Assembly: GCF_002382885.1 (NCBI RefSeq) | Contig: NZ_NWVL01000061.1 | Location: 1-50,314, forward strand | Length of the DNA: 50,314 bases | Origin: Streptomyces sp. WZ.A104 | Lineage (GTDB): Bacteria; Actinomycetota; Actinomycetes; Streptomycetales; Streptomycetaceae | Direction: 5' to 3' | Part shown: positions 49,039 through 50,314 of the stretch, in pieces | Layout of the letters: each line of letters starts with the position of its first letter | How positions within the stretch are numbered: the first letter of the stretch is position 1 | Made by a program: the position numbers and the translations under genes | The notes under the pieces: model-generated | The model's database searches: none | What the model saw: only the letters and a program-made list of their open reading frames with translations | Told to the model about the DNA's origin: nothing

Positions 49039-49776
49039 ATGACCGAGAGCACCAGCGGGCAGTCCGGCACGGCCCTGGCCGAGGACCCCACCCGTACGGC
49101 CATGGTCCGGGTCGAGGACCTGCACCGCTCGTACGGCAGCGGAGCCGCGGCCGTGCACGCCCTGCGCGGGGTCTCCTTCGAGATACCCCGCGGCGAGCTG
49201 GTCGCGCTCAAGGGCCGCTCCGGCTCCGGCAAGACCACGCTGCTCAACCTCGTCGGCGGCCTGGACACCCCGGACGGCGGCCGGATCACCGTGGACGGCA
49301 CCGAGCTGGCCGGGCTGGGCGAGAAGGGCCTGCTGGAGCTGCGCCGCGACCGGGTCGGCTTCATCTTCCAGTCCTTCGGCCTGATCCCGATCCTGACCGC
49401 CGCCGAGAACGTCGGCGTACCCCTGCGGCTGCGCAGGGCCGACCCGGCCGAGCGCGAGGAGCGGGTCGCGCTGCTGCTCTCCCTCGTCGGCCTCGCCGAC
49501 CACGCCGAGCAGCGCCCCGGCGAGCTCTCCGGCGGTCAGCAGCAGCGCGTCGCCATCGCCCGCGCCCTCGCCAACCACCCCGCCCTCCTGATCGCCGACG
49601 AGCCCACCGGGCAGCTCGACGCCGAAACCGGGCTCGCCGTGATGGAACTGCTCCGCGCGGTCGTGCGCAGCGAGAACGTCACCGCCCTCGTCGCCACCCA
49701 CGACCCGCAGCTGCTGGGCCTGGCCGACCGGGTCCTGGAGCTGAGCGACGGCCACATCGTCGAACAGGCGGAGTAG
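49039..49776 (+). CDS. ABC transporter ATP-binding protein (LolD/MacB type)
   Basis: The 245-residue stand-alone ATPase has Walker A GRSGSGKTT (about 53-61), Q-loop FIFQSFGLIPILTAAENVG, signature ELSGGQQQRVAIARAL, Walker B LLIADEPTGQLD and switch His in VATHD. The FQSFGLIP-type Q-loop is typical of the LolD/MacB/FtsE branch that works with FtsX-like permeases in lipoprotein, drug or peptide export. No permease is adjacent; upstream is the DUF3710 operon and downstream kdpD, so the partner lies elsewhere. The ATG at 49039 has GGGGGAG at 49028-49034, better than an upstream start at 48994. Confidence 0.88.
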   Translation: MTESTSGQSGTALAEDPTRTAMVRVEDLHRSYGSGAAAVHALRGVSFEIPRGELVALKGRSGSGKTTLLNLVGGLDTPDGGRITVDGTELAGLGEKGLLELRRDRVGFIFQSFGLIPILTAAENVGVPLRLRRADPAEREERVALLLSLVGLADHAEQRPGELSGGQQQRVAIARALANHPALLIADEPTGQLDAETGLAVMELLRAVVRSENVTALVATHDPQLLGLADRVLELSDGHIVEQAE

Positions 49777-49803
49777 CGCCTGAAGCGGCGGAGTAGCGTC
49801 TAC

Positions 49804-49828
49804 GGTGGCAGCCGCACCGGCTGCCACC
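49804..49828 (+). terminator. Hairpin after the ABC ATPase gene
   Basis: GGTGGCAGCCG (49804-49814) pairs perfectly with CGGCTGCCACC (49818-49828), loop CAC, 27 nt after the stop. It may end the ATPase transcript before kdpD. Confidence 0.6.
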
Positions 49829-49871
49829 GGCCGTCGTCAGACTCCGCCGGACGGAAGAAGACAATGGGGCC

Positions 49872-50314
49872 ATGGGACGCGGCACACTCCGGATCCACCT
49901 GGGCGCGGCACCGGGCGTCGGCAAGACGTACGCGATGCTCAGCGAGGCCCACCGCAGGGTCGAACGCGGCACCGACTGCGTGGTGGCCTTCGTGGAGCAC
50001 CACGGCAGGCCGCGCACCGAGGCGCTGCTGGACGGTCTGGAACAGGTCCCGCGCAGCGAGGTCGTCCACCGCTCGGCGCTCCGCACCGAGATGGACGTCG
50101 ACGCGGTCCTGGAGCGTGCCCCGGCCGTGGCCCTGGTCGACGAGCTGGCGCATACCAACGTCCCCGGTTCGCGCAACGCCAAGCGGTGGCAGGATGTCGA
50201 GGAGCTGCTCAGGGCCGGGATCGACGTCATATCCACGGTCAACATCCAGCACCTGGAGTCGCTGGGCGACGTCGTGGAGTCGATCACCGGGGTCCGGCAG
50301 CGCGAGACGGTCCC
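49872..50314 (+). CDS. kdpD: KdpD sensor kinase, N-terminal part (partial)
   Basis: The first 147 codons run off the window. They start MGRGTLRIHLGAAPGVGKTY with Walker A GAAPGVGKT (11-19) and continue with VALVDELAHTNVPGSRNAKR and DVISTVNIQHLESLGDVVES, the hallmark KdpD N-terminal domain. KdpD senses potassium limitation or turgor and phosphorylates KdpE to induce the KdpABC potassium pump. No clear ribosome binding site precedes the ATG. The membrane and kinase domains are outside the window, so it cannot be said whether the protein is full length. Confidence 0.92.
   Translation, partial: MGRGTLRIHLGAAPGVGKTYAMLSEAHRRVERGTDCVVAFVEHHGRPRTEALLDGLEQVPRSEVVHRSALRTEMDVDAVLERAPAVALVDELAHTNVPGSRNAKRWQDVEELLRAGIDVISTVNIQHLESLGDVVESITGVRQRETV

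Noticed and set aside
49768..49800. Short direct repeat (GGCGGAGTAGCG) spanning the ABC ATPase stop codon
   Set aside because: Two copies about 19 nt apart are best explained by a small local duplication of the gene end; there is no sign of a functional element.
1..50314. tRNA, rRNA, CRISPR arrays, transposase or integrase genes
   Set aside because: No tRNA cloverleaf with a T-loop motif, rRNA core, regularly spaced repeats or complete mobile-element gene could be recognised on either strand.

Overview
The window is high-GC actinobacterial DNA and almost certainly comes from a Streptomyces chromosome. The protein set and gene order (WhiH-HrdB-secreted protease-ParE, later ParC-two M16 peptidases-M23 peptidase-GntR-HPr-acetyltransferase, then SepH, HemH, CutRS, Dut, KdpD) match, from memory, the core region of S. 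coelicolor around SCO5810-SCO5871. GTG/TTG starts, near-saturated G/C in third codon positions, perfect GC-rich terminator hairpins and several apparently leaderless genes fit the same origin. No rRNA, tRNA, CRISPR array or complete mobile element was seen. This is mostly conserved core genome, and I did not find a clear-cut new defence or biosynthetic system.

Layout. 1-735: a damaged left edge, with only the C-terminal piece of a DUF4192-type gene next to the start of a leftward hydrophobic ORF, then low-complexity repeats. 736-5767: a glycogen-debranching-like protein, a NrtR-type Nudix regulator and an ABC ATPase-permease fusion. 5928-12650: development and information-processing core: whiH, hrdB (principal sigma factor), a trypsin-like secreted protease, a small zinc-ribbon protein and parE. 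12848-17343: a DUF485/sodium-solute symporter pair facing a CitA/DcuS-type two-component system. 17425-17830: a decayed LacI-family gene. 17907-21543: a COG0523 GTPase convergent with parC. 21804-26716: two coupled M16 peptidases, a c-di-AMP riboswitch controlling an M23 cell-wall peptidase, and a GntR regulator. 26897-30399: HPr (leftward) and a GNAT/acyl-CoA-synthetase-type protein acetyltransferase (rightward).

30460-36004: a DUF5998-phosphodiesterase-thymidine kinase operon, a double VOC protein, a two-domain sulfurtransferase and the cell-division protein SepH. 36500-42510: a two-TM proline-rich membrane protein, an overlapping MFS/FAD-lactone oxidase pair, ferrochelatase, an inositol-monophosphatase-family enzyme and a 57-residue conserved protein. 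42870-50314: cutRS, a DUF4193 zinc-ribbon protein and its membrane-like partner, DUF3093, a thioesterase-dut-DUF3710 operon, a solitary LolD-type ABC ATPase, and the 5' end of kdpD running off the window.

Themes. Chromosome expression and topology (HrdB, ParE, ParC), sporulation and division (WhiH, SepH), envelope remodelling and secretion (M23, M16, protease, CutRS), carbon sensing (HPr, symporter with its two-component system) and nucleotide hygiene (Dut, Tdk, Nudix) sit side by side. The observations most worth checking are regulatory or evolutionary: the 11-bp direct repeat before cutR, the palindrome between the likely -35 and -10 of the Nudix regulator, the 20-nt palindrome between sepH and its divergent neighbour, two palindromes before the DUF4193 gene, the LacI remnant, and the broken gene at the left edge. 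All family assignments are from reading the sequence; no searches were run.
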